From Flaccisagitta enflata (Eukaryota > Chaetognatha > Sagittoidea > Aphragmophora): a stretch of DNA of 64,000 nucleotides. Below the pieces are notes generated by a model. That model was given only the letters and a program-made list of their open reading frames with translations, did not search any database and had not been told where the DNA came from. Each line of letters starts with the position of its first letter. Position 1 is the first letter of the stretch. Below are positions 13,327 to 24,667 of the stretch, in pieces. The position numbers and the translations under genes were made by a program. The stretch is taken from contig OZ231126.1 of NCBI GenBank assembly GCA_965153355.1, forward strand, positions 107,012,001 to 107,076,000, written 5' to 3'.

Positions 13327-13446
13327 AACAAGGCTGGATACATGGCTACCTTAGTCGCAAGTGGGTGCGCAGGAGCAGTGTTGGAGAAGGTCACTAGGGC
13401 ATCTGGGTAAGAATAGTATGCTCAAAAAGCTGAAAAACGCCAAAAA
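13327..13446 (+). repeat. Dispersed ACAAGG repeat, 5' part fused to the next foldback
   Basis: It begins ACAAGGCTGGATACATGG and runs through degenerate CAGGAGCAG and AACGCCAAAAAAGTAA blocks directly into the terminus of the adjacent foldback element. Confidence 0.6.
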
Positions 13447-15443
13447 AGTAATAGTCGCAAAAGCGTTAGATGGTCAGCAGTATCCGTGCCCTGCCTAAGT
13501 AAGTTGTGCTTGAAGTTGAGGGGGGAGCAGGGAAGCGGCCCTGAAGGGGTCGATGACCTATGCTTTCACACGTATAGGGAATTCTCCTCCCCCTCCTCCT
13601 CCTCCTCCTTGAGGCTGGGAATTAACCTTGAGGCTAAAAGTTGGATAGATTTCAGGCCTGAGAGGGCAGATTTCAGGCCTGAAAGGGCCTGGGGGGAATG
13701 AACTGACAGTCAGACAGACAGATGGCCAGATGGACGGACGGGATGACAAACAAAAGTTTCCCTGTGTTCTACAGAACTTCATCCCCTTCGGGGCCACTAC
13801 CCTGCTCCCTCTCACTTCAATTCACAATCATGCAAAGCAGGACAATGGGTATCCCTTACCACATATTGCCCTTGGGCAACCTGTTAAGCTTGAATCCCAG
13901 TTCCAAGGCCTAAATTCCAGCTTCAAGGCCCAAAACCAAGCCATGAGGCATGGGCCATGGGTCTAAAGGCTGGGATATGGGCCTTGAGGCTGAGATATAG
14001 GCCTGGAGGTTGTGGGAGGGGGGATAGAGGAGGAGAAGGAAAAATGTGAAAGCATGGGTCATCAACCCCTTTGGAGCCGCCGCACTGCCCTGCCCTGCCC
14101 CCTCCCTCAACTTCAATCACCAATAACCTTGTGGGATCCTTGGATAACTAGTTACCTAAAATCTCAAGAAACAGAAAAGTTTCAAAAGCGTTAGATGGTG
14201 AGTGGTGTACGTGGAGATCAGATGATGAAAGGGGCAGCAGCCCCCAAGAGACCATTAACCTATGCTTAGCTTCAAGAGGAATTATGGAGCATTCTATAGT
14301 CTGAAGGGTTAATTAGGACCTCAAGGCTCAGATTCTAGCCATAGGGTTGAGATTTAAGCCTCAGGCTGAGATTTTGGCCTAATGGCATGGTTTTGAGCCT
14401 TGGGGCTGGTATTTGGGCCTTGGAACTGGGATTCAGGCTTAATAGGTCGCCCAAGGGCAATATGACATGGAGCCGGTAAAATAGTGTGTTTGCAGGACCA
14501 GTTTGTTTTGCACCGTGAAATCGGGTAAAAGAAGCGGTTTTTTGGCTGAAAACTTCATGGCGGTGCTCATTAGATGTATTCCACCAATAATAATCTAGCT
14601 TCAGCCCTTTTTGGGCAGCGGCCCCGAAGGGGCCGATGACCTATGCTTTCACACACAGGGGAAATTTTTCCTTCTTCTCCGTCCACCCCCTTCGAAGCTC
14701 ATATACTGGCCTTGGGGCCATAATCCCAGTCTAGACGCCCAGATCCTAGTCTAGAGGCCCAAATTCTAGCCTCAAGGCCCAAATCCTTGCCTCAAGACTC
14801 AAATCCCAACCTTGAGGCTCAAATCCCAGTCTACAGGCCCATATCCCAGCCTCGAGGCCCATATCCCAGCCTCGAGGCCCATATCCCAGCCTTGAGGCCC
14901 ATATCCCAGCCTTGTCGCTCACATCCCAGCCTCGAGGCTCAAATCCCAGCCTAAACCCTCAAATCCAAGCCTCAAGCCTCCAATCCTAGCCTTGAGGCTC
15001 AAATCACAGACTCATGGCTCAAATCACAGACTCATGACTCAAATCACAGCCTAAAGCATCAAATCATAGCCACGAGGCTCAAATAAGAGCCTCATGGCTC
15101 AAATCACAGCCTAGATACTCAAATCCCAGCCTCAAGGCATGTATCCCAGCCTAAAGCCTCATATCCCAGCCTCAAGCCTCAAATACCAGTCTTGAGGCTC
15201 AAATCACAGCCTCAAGGCTCAAATCACAGCCTCATGGCTCAAATCACAGCCTCATGGCTCAAATCACAGCCTCATGGCTCAAATCACAGCCTCATGGCTC
15301 AAATTCAATCCTAGAGCTTCAAAACTTACTAAGCATAGGTCATCGGCCCCTTCGGGGCCGCTGCCCCTCTCACCATCACACATCACATATACTCACATAG
15401 GGGCAACGGGTACCGCTGACCACCTAACGCTTTTGCAACTATT
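13447..15443. repeat. Composite foldback element with GC-hairpin termini
   Basis: The left end (GCAAAAGCGTTAGATGGTCA) and right end (reverse complement ending at 15440) are inverted copies over about 110 bp. Each carries a strong hairpin CGGCCCC-GAA-GGGGCCG and the block GATGACCTATGCTT. Partial copies of the same terminus occur at about 13780-13870, 14045-14120, 14177-14260 and 14615-14660, so several units are nested. Another copy lies inverted at 21601-22040. No transposase is present. Confidence 0.75.
14697..15315. repeat. 20-bp tandem array (CCTCAAGGCTCAAATCCCAG type)
   Basis: About 31 imperfect 20-bp units alternate AAATC/ATATC with CAGCCT. The array fills the centre of the foldback. 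More diverged units of the same kind extend back to about 13870 and 14340. Confidence 0.9.
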
Positions 15444-15909
15444 ATGGTCTTAGATAATGTATTCTGACAAAGGAAACGTCCAAAATGAAGAAAATTCAAA
15501 TAAAGCCATGACAATTCTTTGAAGACGTATCATTTCACAATGTCATTGTGACAACAATGGTCATCGATGTCCTCATTTTTTTTTGGTCAAATCCCTCAAA
15601 GTACCTATCAAGACATGACAAGTACCTTTTTGACCTTAGGTTTCAATTTAAGGCCGCTAAATAAAAATAAACACAAAAAATGTCAGTTGACAATTGAATG
15701 TTTGAAAATTTGACAAAATATCTTTCTTGGTTAAAAAACCCTACTTCCTGTCACCGTAGCAACTTGAGATTTTAGGACAGTGTAAAATATTGCTTGAGGT
15801 TGCTTCATGTCAAATTTTATGAAAATCGGTCAACATTAAGTGGGGTTTTCACTTCAATTTGTGTTAAATTGATGGAAATTTTTAATTTTCGAAAAAAACA
15901 TCTCCAGAG
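15444..15909. other. No gene recognised
   Basis: AT-rich spacer between two inverted-repeat elements. The 65-residue ORF at 15794 crosses the next element's terminus and is not convincing. Confidence 0.5.
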
Positions 15910-17019
15910 CGGGAAGACGCCGTTCTGCATTTACGTACTACTTTTTGCATTTTTGAAAACATACAGTCCTGAATCCTATCGATATGCGTGACCGCGATCT
16001 TATCAATTTCAATTTCAATTTAACAGTTTATTTCCCCAAATGCGCGTGTAACAACAATATAGCGATGGATCAGCGGGGGAGGACCATGCATAAGCCCTTC
16101 ATGTCAAATAGTGGTATACTTTCTATTTTTTAGTTTAGGACATCGACGGGCTTGTTCATGTCGACCCTCGTGATTAAAGTCACAAATGCAGGATAAAGAT
16201 GAGATAGAGAAAGATAAAACACAAAACGTACAAATTCATGCAAAAATCAGAAAGCGATCAAAAGGCAAATGGCATGACGTATGAATACGTCGATAAAAAG
16301 AACAATATCTACAATAACCCAAACCAGGGCATCAATATAAAAACAAAAACATGACGTACGAGTACGTCTAACAATAAAATTCCGTAACGTAGGAAAAAAA
16401 GAATAAATAAGCGTCTATTTATTGAAATATTTTTTGTTTCCAAGCATTCCATTAATGATAGAGAAGGCATTGTGAAATTTTTCTGTTTTCATGTAGACTG
16501 ACGCAAAGTTAAACATAACCACCATCCATAATCAAAATCATAATATGAATAGTGACTAATACCTGGAGTGGTGGAAACTAATATATAATACCGATGTCAA
16601 AACAGTGATTCCACAAATAATGATAAATCCAGCTTTCCAACAGGAAATCCCCTGCCCTGTGGGCACTGGTGTTCTGTTTACTATGCAAATTAATAGGAAT
16701 CTGATTAAAGCTGCAAATAGGGTTGACGAGACATTTGTTCATTTGTACGTATAAATTACTAATTTGTTTTCTTTATGACTTACTATTGTAAACACAGTAT
16801 TAATACGACCATGGCTGCAATAAATACAGCCAAGGAAGGACAGCAGGTCCCCCGAGGGAGACAATCAGTAAGACCGTGAGGTCGCCCATCAAGACAATGA
16901 AGTCTTGACAGAATCAGTAGGACTATAGAAATTAGAGTTTGTTTAGTGAAGAGGCTTATTTTTAGTCAGGGAAAGAGAAAAAAAAAAAGTTTTATAGAGA
17001 CTACATGATTATAACCTAA

Positions 17020-17068
17020 CCTTACCTTACCTAACCTAACCTAACCTTAACCTAACCTAACCAAACCA
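17020..17068. repeat. Short CCTAAC / CCTTAC telomere-like tract
   Basis: About eight degenerate CCTAAC hexamers. It resembles TTAGG or TTAGGG-type telomeric sequence at an internal position. Confidence 0.75.
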
Positions 17069-17221
17069 AACTGAGTTAGCTTGAGCTTAATACTGTAGTA
17101 CTATAAGTGATGTTTCTTGTCTTTGCATCTAGGATTAGTACAATCACTTTTGTGGGCATATCTATTAAGTAGCGATTTTTTTAACTGTCTTTTTCTCATT
17201 ACTCATCTTATTAACTGTCTT

Positions 17222-17379
17222 ATTCTCATTATTTTGTTTGTTATGCATTTTACCGGTATCGAAGGTCATTCCTTTCTTTGGCTTGAGAAATATCCTGTCG
17301 CTTTTCATTCTTGACTGACGATTAAAATCGTGCGCGCAAAAATCTCTCTTTTTCTTTCTGGCGAGTTCAATTCGCTACT
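17222..17379 (+). repeat. 158-bp direct repeat, copy 1
   Basis: Nearly identical to 18745-18903 in the same orientation and inside the same inverted-repeat element. Shared blocks include TTACCGGTATCGAAGGTCAT and ATCGTGCGCGCAAAAATCTC. Confidence 0.9.
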
Positions 17380-17754
17380 TGGTGGAAGCTGGTGGCATTG
17401 CCCATGCTGCTGGTTTCCACTCGACACCTACCACTAACTTTACCATCAAAATCGTCTTTGCCATCGTCTTGAATCCTTGGACTGTCATCATGTCCTCGTA
17501 AGCTTCTGCGATTTCCATCTTTTAATTCATTCATCTTATGAATACATACACGTTCTCTGTGTCTTCATCTCACACTGTTTGCCAAAAACAATCGTTTTGC
17601 TAACTTTCCTGCGATAAAGACCAAAGACCTCATCATTCTTTCGCCTCTCAGTCATCTCTTTTGGATTGGAAAAAAAACTCGATCTACTTTTAATTGCGTT
17701 GGACTTGAGACGCGGTCAAGTGATTGTACTGGTCGGAGTGCTCTGGGCATCTGG

Positions 17755-17930
17755 ATCGTCGGGATAGCCAATTGAGCGCCGGAAACGCCGGGACAGCCGT
17801 TGTAGCGCCGGGAACGTCAGGACTGCCAAAAGAGCGCCGAAACTCCGGGAACGCTTGAACAGCGCCGGAAACGCCGGAAACGCCGATTGAGCGCCGGGCT
17901 CGCCGGATCAACCCTAAGAGCGCCAAAACT
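17755..17930. repeat. GCGCCGG(G/A)A minisatellite
   Basis: Irregular GC-rich units of roughly 18-27 bp (GAGCGCCG.AA.CGCCGGGA). The open frames across it are composition artefacts. Confidence 0.7.
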
Positions 17931-18149
17931 TTCGTCCACCACTCCGGAAGAAAGGTGTGTCGAAGTACCAGTAGCCCTGCAACTCTCGTGTGGGGAGTGT
18001 TTATCTACGATCACGACCGACGGATCATCAAGTACGGCTTTGAACGGGATCTTCTTTTTTTCCTCTCTCAATAGAAATACTAATGAGCGGCGATACATTC
18101 ACCCATTACCATCTGCGGAATAAATGCCACCTGCGGTATTTTCATCCGC

Positions 18150-18509
18150 ATGTGTGCCATCTTCTCTTTCATCACTCTTCTTCCTCTTATCATCCTCATT
18201 CCGTGTGTTACAAGTGCATCTTCCGTTTCATCTCTGTGTTTGATAACACTTTTTTCCGGATCGACGAATGCTTATCACTGCTTCTGTCGCCGGATTGCCA
18301 TGGATGGGTGGGCCATGGCTGAGATGATTGGCAGCATCGCCAATTTTGGGAGTGCTATTGATTCACCAATGATGTTGTGTCCATGGCCGCATCATTACGG
18401 AAAGGAAATGGAAGGAGTGAAGGGCGTTGTTGCGACGCTGAAGGGAATACTGATGGATCTCCGCATCAAGAAGCTTAAATATCATAGTGCCATTTTCTTG
18501 TGTGTATAA
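18150..18509 (+). CDS. Hypothetical small secreted protein, 119 residues
   Basis: Begins at an ATG with a convincing signal-peptide pattern: a short N-terminus, a hydrophobic core (FSFITLLPLIILIPCV) and a TSASS-like cleavage site near residue 23. The remainder has four Cys after the signal and no family I recognise. It ends at a TAA at 18507-18509. It sits alone inside the 3.08-kb inverted-repeat element. No introns or promoter could be assigned, so a chance ORF remains quite possible. Confidence 0.25.
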   Translation: MCAIFSFITLLPLIILIPCVTSASSVSSLCLITLFSGSTNAYHCFCRRIAMDGWAMAEMIGSIANFGSAIDSPMMLCPWPHHYGKEMEGVKGVVATLKGILMDLRIKKLKYHSAIFLCV

Positions 18510-18744
18510 GTTTATTTTTGATTACCACTGCATTTAACACCGTGTGACTCTTTAGTCGCAATATTATGGTTTTTGTACACAACATCCTGTTTTCCACTGG
18601 TTCTATTTTTTTTCTTATCTCATGTGAACTTGGTCACTTTATCTCTCGTTTCTTTATCGATTTTTCTCAAAATACTTTCTCATGGAAACTATTTTTTGGC
18701 AGAGGGGGAGTCCTGAATCCTATCGATATGCGTGACCGCGATCT

Positions 18745-18903
18745 TATTCTCATTATTTCGTTTGTTATGCATTTTACCGGTATCGAAGGTCATTCCTTTC
18801 TTTGGCTTGAGAAATATCCTGTCGCTTTTCATTCTTGACTGACAATTAAAATCGTGCGCGCAAAAATCTCTCTTTTTCTTTCTGGCGAGTTCAATTCGCT
18901 ACT
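18745..18903 (+). repeat. 158-bp direct repeat, copy 2
   Basis: Partner of 17222-17379, only a few mismatches. It follows the CCTATCGATATGCGTGACCG block that also occurs at 15975. Confidence 0.9.
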
Positions 18904-19255
18904 ATACGTTTCTTAAAAATAAATTTTGGAAGGTCTGTATGTTTTCTGATTTCTTGGTTTTCCATCCCCTATGCAAAACGGCGTCTTCCCGTGAAGGTTG
19001 TTGAAGGTAAGAAATTTGATGTTTATTTTGCATCAACATGAAAACAAAGATAACCATCTAAGCTTATTTGAAATCAAGTTTTCTGGCTTTTGAACGTTCA
19101 ATAAAAGTCAAGAATGAAGCTTTCATTCTATCATCTTGCTCGGACTCAACTGTGGCGCAAACAGCCGCAACAGCAACAGCAACAGCAGCAGCCCCAGCAG
19201 CAATAATGTCGAAGATGATAGATTCACATGAATTGGGACACTTGGGTCTACGAAG

Positions 19256-20011
19256 ATGAAGGGGGAGAAGAAACAAAAAATGAAGGAGAAGAAGAAGAAG
19301 ACAGATGTATGGAAGGAAAAGAAAACAGAGGTATGGAAGGAAAAGAAAACAGAGGTATGGAAGAAGGAGAAGAAGGCGAAGAAGGAGAAGGAGAAGAAGG
19401 AGAAGGAGGAAGAGGAGGAGGAGGAGGAAGAGAAGATAAAGAAGGAGGAGAGGAACAGGGAGAGAGAAAAGATATATGAAGTACGTAGAGAGAAAACTAG
19501 CAGAGCGCTTAGTCTTACTGCTCAGAAGCATTGGCGAGGTGCTGGCGGCGGCGAAGCTAACAATGAGGTTGGGGAAAGTTGCACTGGTGTTGAGAGTGAC
19601 CCCGGTGGCGGTGTTGGTTGTGAGGGTAGGGAGGAAGATAACGGTCATGGCACACCTGGTGGTGGTGATGGTGAGGAAGCCACTAGCAGTAGCAGTGGTG
19701 GTGGTGGTGGTGGTGGTGGTGGTGGTGGTGGTGGAATTGACGGATGCAGTGAAAGTAGTGGCGCTACAGATGGTGGCAAGGCTGGTGAATCAGGCTAAAG
19801 AGCTCCGATTGTTGATGGTGAAGGGCAAGGGGTACAGCATGATCATGTAGAAGAGGGGGAGGTGGAAGCAGATATGTCAAATACCGTTCCCGGCCACAGT
19901 ATCAAAAACTTTTTGGATCATCACGACCCCAAGTCTCAACTAGACATCATGCTCCACGTCATCACTGCTTTAGAGAATAAGGCTCCTCCGTTCCCAGCGT
20001 TGTGGTTGATA
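19256..20011 (+). pseudogene. Degraded coding-like stretch, Lys/Glu-rich then Gly-rich
   Basis: One frame runs from 19256 through a Lys/Glu repeat, a Gly/Ser-rich region with a GGT microsatellite, an in-frame TAA at 19796-19798, and on to about 20011. The part after the stop looks like ordinary protein (VPGHSIKNFLDHHD, LDIMLHVITALENKAPPFP) rather than repeat translation. It is interrupted at 20012 by a dispersed repeat. Beyond that repeat another protein-like open stretch (FVYQTEWLSSSLHRVKRH) ends at about 20375. This could be a broken exon of a host gene or an old transposon ORF. No family recognised. Confidence 0.3.
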
Positions 20012-20226
20012 ACAAGGGTGGATACACGGCTACCCTAGTTGCGTGCGGGTGGGCAGGGGCCATAATTGAAGTCTGTGGAGTATTTGGGCAGGAGCAGCAA
20101 GGCCAAAAACCCCATAGACGCCGAAAAAGTAAAGTGTGACGGACCGACGGACCGACAGACTGACAGACCAATGGACCAACGGACCGACAAAGCGGGATGT
20201 TGAGTCGCGTAGCACGCGACTAAAAA
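20012..20226 (+). repeat. Dispersed ACAAGG...GCGACTAAAAA repeat, full-length copy
   Basis: A complete unit of about 215 bp. It starts ACAAGGGTGGATACACGG, has the GTGGGCAGGGGCC block, AAAAAGTAAAGTGTGACGG, GGACCGAC-type units, and ends in the hairpin AGTCGCGT-AGC-ACGCGACT followed by five A. It interrupts a protein-like open frame. Confidence 0.85.
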
Positions 20227-20392
20227 GCGGCAGCGTTCGTCTACCAAACTGAATGGTTGTCAAGTTCGTTACATCGCGTCAAACGTCATGAACAATTTCA
20301 ACACGAAAAAGAGTTTCCTGTTTTGGCTACCGACACTTGTAAACGTGCGGGTTATGGAGTCAGAAAAGAAGCTTGAAGAAGAGTTGAAATAT

Positions 20393-20903
20393 CATGTTGT
20401 TGTTGTTGTTGTTGTTGTTATTGTTGTTGTTGTTGTTGTTTTTGTTGTTTTTGTTGTTGTTGTTGTTGTTGTTGTTTTTGTTGTTACTGTTGTTGTTTTT
20501 GTTGTTATTGTTGTTGTTTTTGTTGTTATTGTTGTTGTCGTTGTTGTTGTCATTGTTGTTATTGTTGTCATTGTCATTGTCGTTGTTGTTCTTGTTGTTG
20601 TTCTTGTTGTTGTTGTTGTTGTTGTTATTATTGTTATTATTGTTTTTGTTGTTATTGTTGTCATTGTTTTCATTGTTGTTATTGTTGTTGTCATTGTCAT
20701 TGTTGTTCTTGTCGTTAATGTCATTGTTGTCGTTCTTGTTGTTGTTGTTGTTCTTGTTCTTGTTCTTGTTGTTGTTCTCGTTGTTGTTGTTGTTGTTGTT
20801 GTTGTTGTTCTTGTTGTTGTTGTTGTGATTGTTGTTGTTGTTGTTGTTGTTGTGATTGTTGTTGTTGTTGTTCTCGTTGTTGTTGTTCTCGTTGTTGTTG
20901 TGG

Positions 20904-20982
<79 letters not shown>

Positions 20983-20997
20983 GTTGTTGTTATTTAT
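20393..20997. repeat. ~600-bp (GTT)n-rich microsatellite
   Basis: Almost pure GTT with ATT, CTT, TTT and GTC variants. All three plus frames stay open (poly-Val, poly-Leu/Phe, poly-Cys), as does a minus Thr frame, so none is evidence for a gene. Confidence 0.97.
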
Positions 20998-21029
20998 TGT
21001 TGTTGAGTCATTGAGATGGAGAATAAAAG

Positions 21030-21215
21030 TTGATGAATGAGGAAGGAAGAGAAGGAGAAAAGAGTGGAAGCGAGGAAGAAGAAGAGGGAGAAGGAAAAAG
21101 AGGAAGAGAAGGAGGAGGAGGAGAAGAAGGAGAAGGAGAAGGAGAAGGAGAAGGAGGAGAAGGAGAAGAAGAAGAAGAAGGTTATGAAGGAGAAGAGAAG
21201 AAGAAGAAGAGGATG
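21030..21215. repeat. Purine (GAA/GGA)n tract
   Basis: Strand-asymmetric A/G-rich low-complexity sequence, able to form triplex or H-DNA. No gene. Confidence 0.9.
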
Positions 21216-21600
21216 AAAAATCGAGGAAAAAAGCCTCATTTTCCTTTAATTTTTTGTCAATCTGGATGAAATAAATCGGTCGAAATCATCAGAACCGAGC
21301 TGAAGGTAAAGGTTTGATTATTTTTTTTATGAAAATAGCATGTTCGTGACATTTTTTAAACAATTGAACCGGTCTAGCATCAATCAAACTAAAAGATAAG
21401 GGAAAAAAAATGATTGCTTCTTACCACCTTCTTACAACCGGAAAAATCATCGTTTTGCACACATGCAACCCAGATTTTGCATAGATTTTTGTTTTTTTAG
21501 TATCTTAATACATTATCTTACCATTTACGACTACAGTTTTGACTGAATTCAAAGCTTTGATTTTTGGACCCTCTGGACCCCTTTTTCGGCCCCTTCGCTG
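21216..21600. other. No gene recognised
   Basis: AT-rich sequence between the purine tract and the next foldback. Confidence 0.5.
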
Positions 21601-22040
21601 GCACCTTGTCATATGTGGTCAGCGATACCCATTGTCTTGCTTTGCATGATTGTGAATTGGAGTGATAGGAAGCAGGGCAGCAGCCCCAAACGGGATGAAG
21701 TCCTGTAGAACACAGGGGGACTTTTCTCCATCATTCTGTCCGTCCATCTGGCCATCTGTCCATCTGACCGTCAGTTCATTCCCCCCAGGCTCTTTCAGGC
21801 CTGAAATCTGCCCCTCAGGCCTGAAATCTACCCAACTTATAGCCTCAAGGTTAATTCCCAGCCACAAGGAGGAGGAGGAGGAGGAGGAGGAGGAGAATTC
21901 ACAAATGTGTGAAAGCATAGGTCATCAATCCTTCAGGGTCACTTCCTTGCTCCCCCCTCAACTTAAAACACAACTTACTTAGGCAGGGCACGGATACCAC
22001 TGACCATCTAACGCTTTTGCGACTATTACTTTTTTGGCGT
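21601..22040 (-). repeat. Second copy of the GC-hairpin foldback terminus
   Basis: Reverse-complement match to about 13447-13870, including the AGGCCTGAAATCTGCC and CATTCCCCCCAGGC blocks, the GGAGGA microsatellite, and the terminus ACCATCTAACGCTTTTGCGA. Confidence 0.85.
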
Positions 22041-22174
22041 TTTTCAGCTTTTGGGCACCGGCCCTGAAGGGCACAAAGTCCTGTAGAACACAGGGGGTAT
22101 CAGTCCGTGAGTACATCCGTCCATCGGTTCGCCCGTCCCCTCCACCCCATCCTCAGGGCTTCGTCTCCTTTGGG
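22041..22174. repeat. Partial foldback-related sequence
   Basis: Shares CCTGAAGGGCACAAAGTCCTG and GTAGAACACAGGGGG-type blocks with the adjacent foldback, then TCCGTCCAT-type units. Confidence 0.55.
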
Positions 22175-22300
22175 GCCTATTTGGACCCAAATTCTACCAA
22201 ATAGCCCAAATCCAAGCAATATGGCCCAAATCTGAGCAAAATGGCCCAAATTCAAGCATTATGGCCCAAATCCAAGCAAAATGGCCCAAATCTAGCCTAA
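22175..22300. repeat. ~21-bp tandem array (ATGGCCCAAATCCAAGCAAA)
   Basis: About six imperfect units. Confidence 0.85.
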
Positions 22301-22379
22301 ATCTGGTTGGAGAACCCCAATCCTGGCCTGAGATCCACCATTTTGACCCCTTCTTTGACCTTTATTATGGGCTCTGATA

Positions 22380-22470
22380 CAGTGGAACCCCGCAATAACG
22401 GATCTCAAGGGACTTGCTGTTTTTTTCCGGTTGTGCCGAATTCCGGTGATGCCAATTTGACTATTTTTGA
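22380..22470 (+). mobile_element. Single terminus of a pogo/Tigger-like DNA transposon
   Basis: TA followed by CAGTGGAACCCCGCAATAAC matches the general form of pogo/Tigger terminal repeats (CAGT-GAACC-CG). The other terminus was not found with confidence, and no transposase ORF is present. Confidence 0.5.
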
Positions 22471-23466
22471 TCGTAAATAAGCAAAGAAAAACTGAAGAAC
22501 TAATGCAGGAAATTAGAACACATCTCTTTACAAAAAGGCTTGATACGCATCTACCACTAGACCAGAGAAGTCACGATACTATCGACTGGAAGATTAATCG
22601 GGTCGATTTTCTTTATATCTAAATAATCTTCCTGATTCACCAAAAGACAGATGTATCAGGTCGATTTTTTTTTTTTTTTTTTTTTTTGGCATAAAGGGAG
22701 CTATCAAAGATTAAGAAATGAGATTGATCTCTGATTTAAGATAAGAAATAAGCTTGTAAAACCGAATTCTGTAAATGTTGAATAAATGAAAATGGAAAAA
22801 TGAACAAATTGAAAACAATTTAAAAAATCATTTGTTTAAAAATGAAAATGTGGAGAAAACTATGGAATCGAGGTAAGAAAATTCGAGCTAGAGTTAAGCT
22901 TCACGGGGCTCGCTTACACCTTTCTTTGATTGTTATGCATAAAGAGCAACTTCGTAAATCGTAAATGCGCCTCTTTGCGTTTTTAACTCAAGCATGACGG
23001 CCTGACAGATGGACCAACGGATGGACGGACAAAGCCTCTGATACAGTTGATTGTCAGTAACAAATAAAACTCAATGTCACCTTGTTTAATTCCACAATAA
23101 AAAAGTAAGATGAAGTAACATATATCTAGATTATTTTTGGATAGCTGCACAATAATTTGGTAATCTTTTTACTATTAATATTAAGGATACGCCAACTACT
23201 TCAGATCTTTCATGTTTTGGGTTGACATGGAATGTTTGAAGAAATGGTCTCAATCAGTGGAAAAGATTTAGATTTTTGGCTGTGAGTTACATGAGCGTTT
23301 TACAATGGGAAAATCAGATGGATGTGAGGGATATTTGGATTAGGCCCCGCCATTCAGCACACTCATCTGGTGCTCATTCTTGTCCCTGGCACATGTGGCA
23401 AACAGTTGAAAATTAATGATTTTTTCTATTGACAGGGTTGTTTTTTTGGATAATTTCATGACAATG
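22471..23466. other. No gene recognised
   Basis: AT-rich DNA with a 23-bp T run near 22667, a GGACCAACGGATGGACGG block near 23010 belonging to the dispersed hairpin-repeat group, and nothing coding. Confidence 0.5.
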
Positions 23467-23640
23467 CTAGGATGGTCTTAGTTGTTTTTTACTATTAAGG
23501 ATAGTTGTGATGGGTCCGGATTGAACACCATTGAGAACTCTAAAGGCTCTCATCCCTAAGTACGGTAAGAGTTGAGTTTTAATGTTGTCCAACTTTCGTA
23601 TAAAATACCTTGGGCTTTCAGAAGAGTTTTCTTCCGCTCC
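23467..23640 (-). pseudogene. Second scrap of the Jockey/R1-like LINE C-terminal region
   Basis: A minus-strand frame with LLPYLGMRAFRVLNG and GPITTIL parallels the 11998-12285 fragment. Only about 50 codons are recognisable. Confidence 0.35.
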
Positions 23641-23689
23641 CATTGAGTGCTTATTTACTAATTGCGAACACTCAATTACATAAGAGGCT

Positions 23690-23928
23690 TTCTCCATCCA
23701 TTGGTCCATTGGTCCATTGGTCCGTCCATCCATCTGTCTGTCCATCAATCTGTCTGTCCATCCATCCGTCTGTCAGTCCGTCTGTCCATCTGTCCGTCCA
23801 TCATGGTGATAGTTGAAAAGTGGGAAAAACAGCTTTTCGATACCTTTTGAGGATGTTTGAGTGTTGGGGTTGGGTTGGGGTATGGATGGGGGTTGGATGC
23901 CCCTGCCCACCTGTCCACAATGATATTG
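23690..23928 (-). repeat. Dispersed repeat, subfamily with TCCGTCCATC array
   Basis: Runs of TCCATTGG, TCTGTCCG and TCCATCCA, then GTTGAAAAGTGGGAAAAACAGC and a GGATGCCCCTGCCCACC block. The same order in the other orientation is seen near 52370-52545. Confidence 0.65.
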
Positions 23929-24155
23929 TTTTTAGTCGCATGCTACGCGACTCTACACCCCGCTTTGTCGGTCCGTTGGTCCGTCGGTCCGTCGGTCCAT
24001 CCGTCGGTCCATCCGTCGGTCCGTCGGTCACACTTTACTTTTTTGGAGTTTTTGGGGTTTTTGGCATCACTGCTTCTGCCCAAATGATCTGGTAACCTCA
24101 ATTAAGGCCCCTGCCCACACGCACGCGACTGGGGTAGCCGTGTATCCGGCCTTGT
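23929..24155 (-). repeat. Dispersed ACAAGG...GCGACTAAAAA repeat, full-length copy
   Basis: On the plus strand it reads from TTTTTAGTCGCATGCTACGC through GGTCCGTC units, CACACTTTACTTTTTTGG, and the CTGCCCACACGCACGCGACT block to CCGGCCTTGT. Confidence 0.85.
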
Positions 24156-24399
24156 TCTTCTATCTATTACAAATATCTACAAAGCAAAGGTAAAAATCCC
24201 AAATGTTTTATCTTGCGATACCGAGTAGTTTCTAAAACATGTTGCTGTGACAGCAAACAGCATCTTTTTATGGGAAGAGGGCTAACTGGCAAAACATCGA
24301 CCTGAGGTTGATACTGAGTAGATACTTTTTTTGGAATTGACCATGATTCGATCGACCCAGTCGATTCTGTAAAGAAAAAAATTGTGACACCTCTGCACT

Positions 24400-24486
24400 A
24401 GACCATCTGCAGGAGCAAGCGACCAACCGACATATGGAGAGACAGACAAAGCAGGGTGAAGAGTTGCGAAGTATGCAACTAAAAAG
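24400..24486 (+). repeat. Degenerate 3' half of the dispersed hairpin repeat
   Basis: GACCAACCGACATATGGAG and AAAGCAGGGTGAAGAGTTGC lead into a decayed hairpin and ACTAAAAAG. Confidence 0.6.
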
Positions 24487-24667
24487 TTTTTATGTAAAGC
24501 AATAATGGCAATAAATAGGTAATAAGCCATGGGCAGTAGAAAATATTCAACGGGCTGTTCATCCATCAGGAAACTATTTTACTTAAGCTTACTCTTATTC
24601 TCAAAATGAGGATGCTCTGATGAGCCGATGCTTTGAGTCACGTTTAGACTTGAGTTCATTGTGAATC

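Larger units (their letters stand above)
15910..18991. mobile_element. 3.08-kb element with 21-bp terminal inverted repeats
   Basis: The left terminus CGGGAAGACGCCGTT and the right terminus (18971-18991, reverse complement) match over about 21 bp with one mismatch. No clear target-site duplication is seen. It contains a CCTAAC-like tract, an internal direct repeat, a GC-rich minisatellite and a 119-codon ORF, but no recognisable transposase. Class II non-autonomous is the simplest reading. A pair of CCTATCGATATGCGTGACCG blocks near each end (15975 and 18719) suggests an internal rearrangement. Confidence 0.6.

Noticed and set aside
20288-21040. 250-residue poly-Val ORF and its poly-Leu and poly-Thr shadows
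   Set aside because: These are translations of a GTT microsatellite; open in several frames at once with no independent coding signal.
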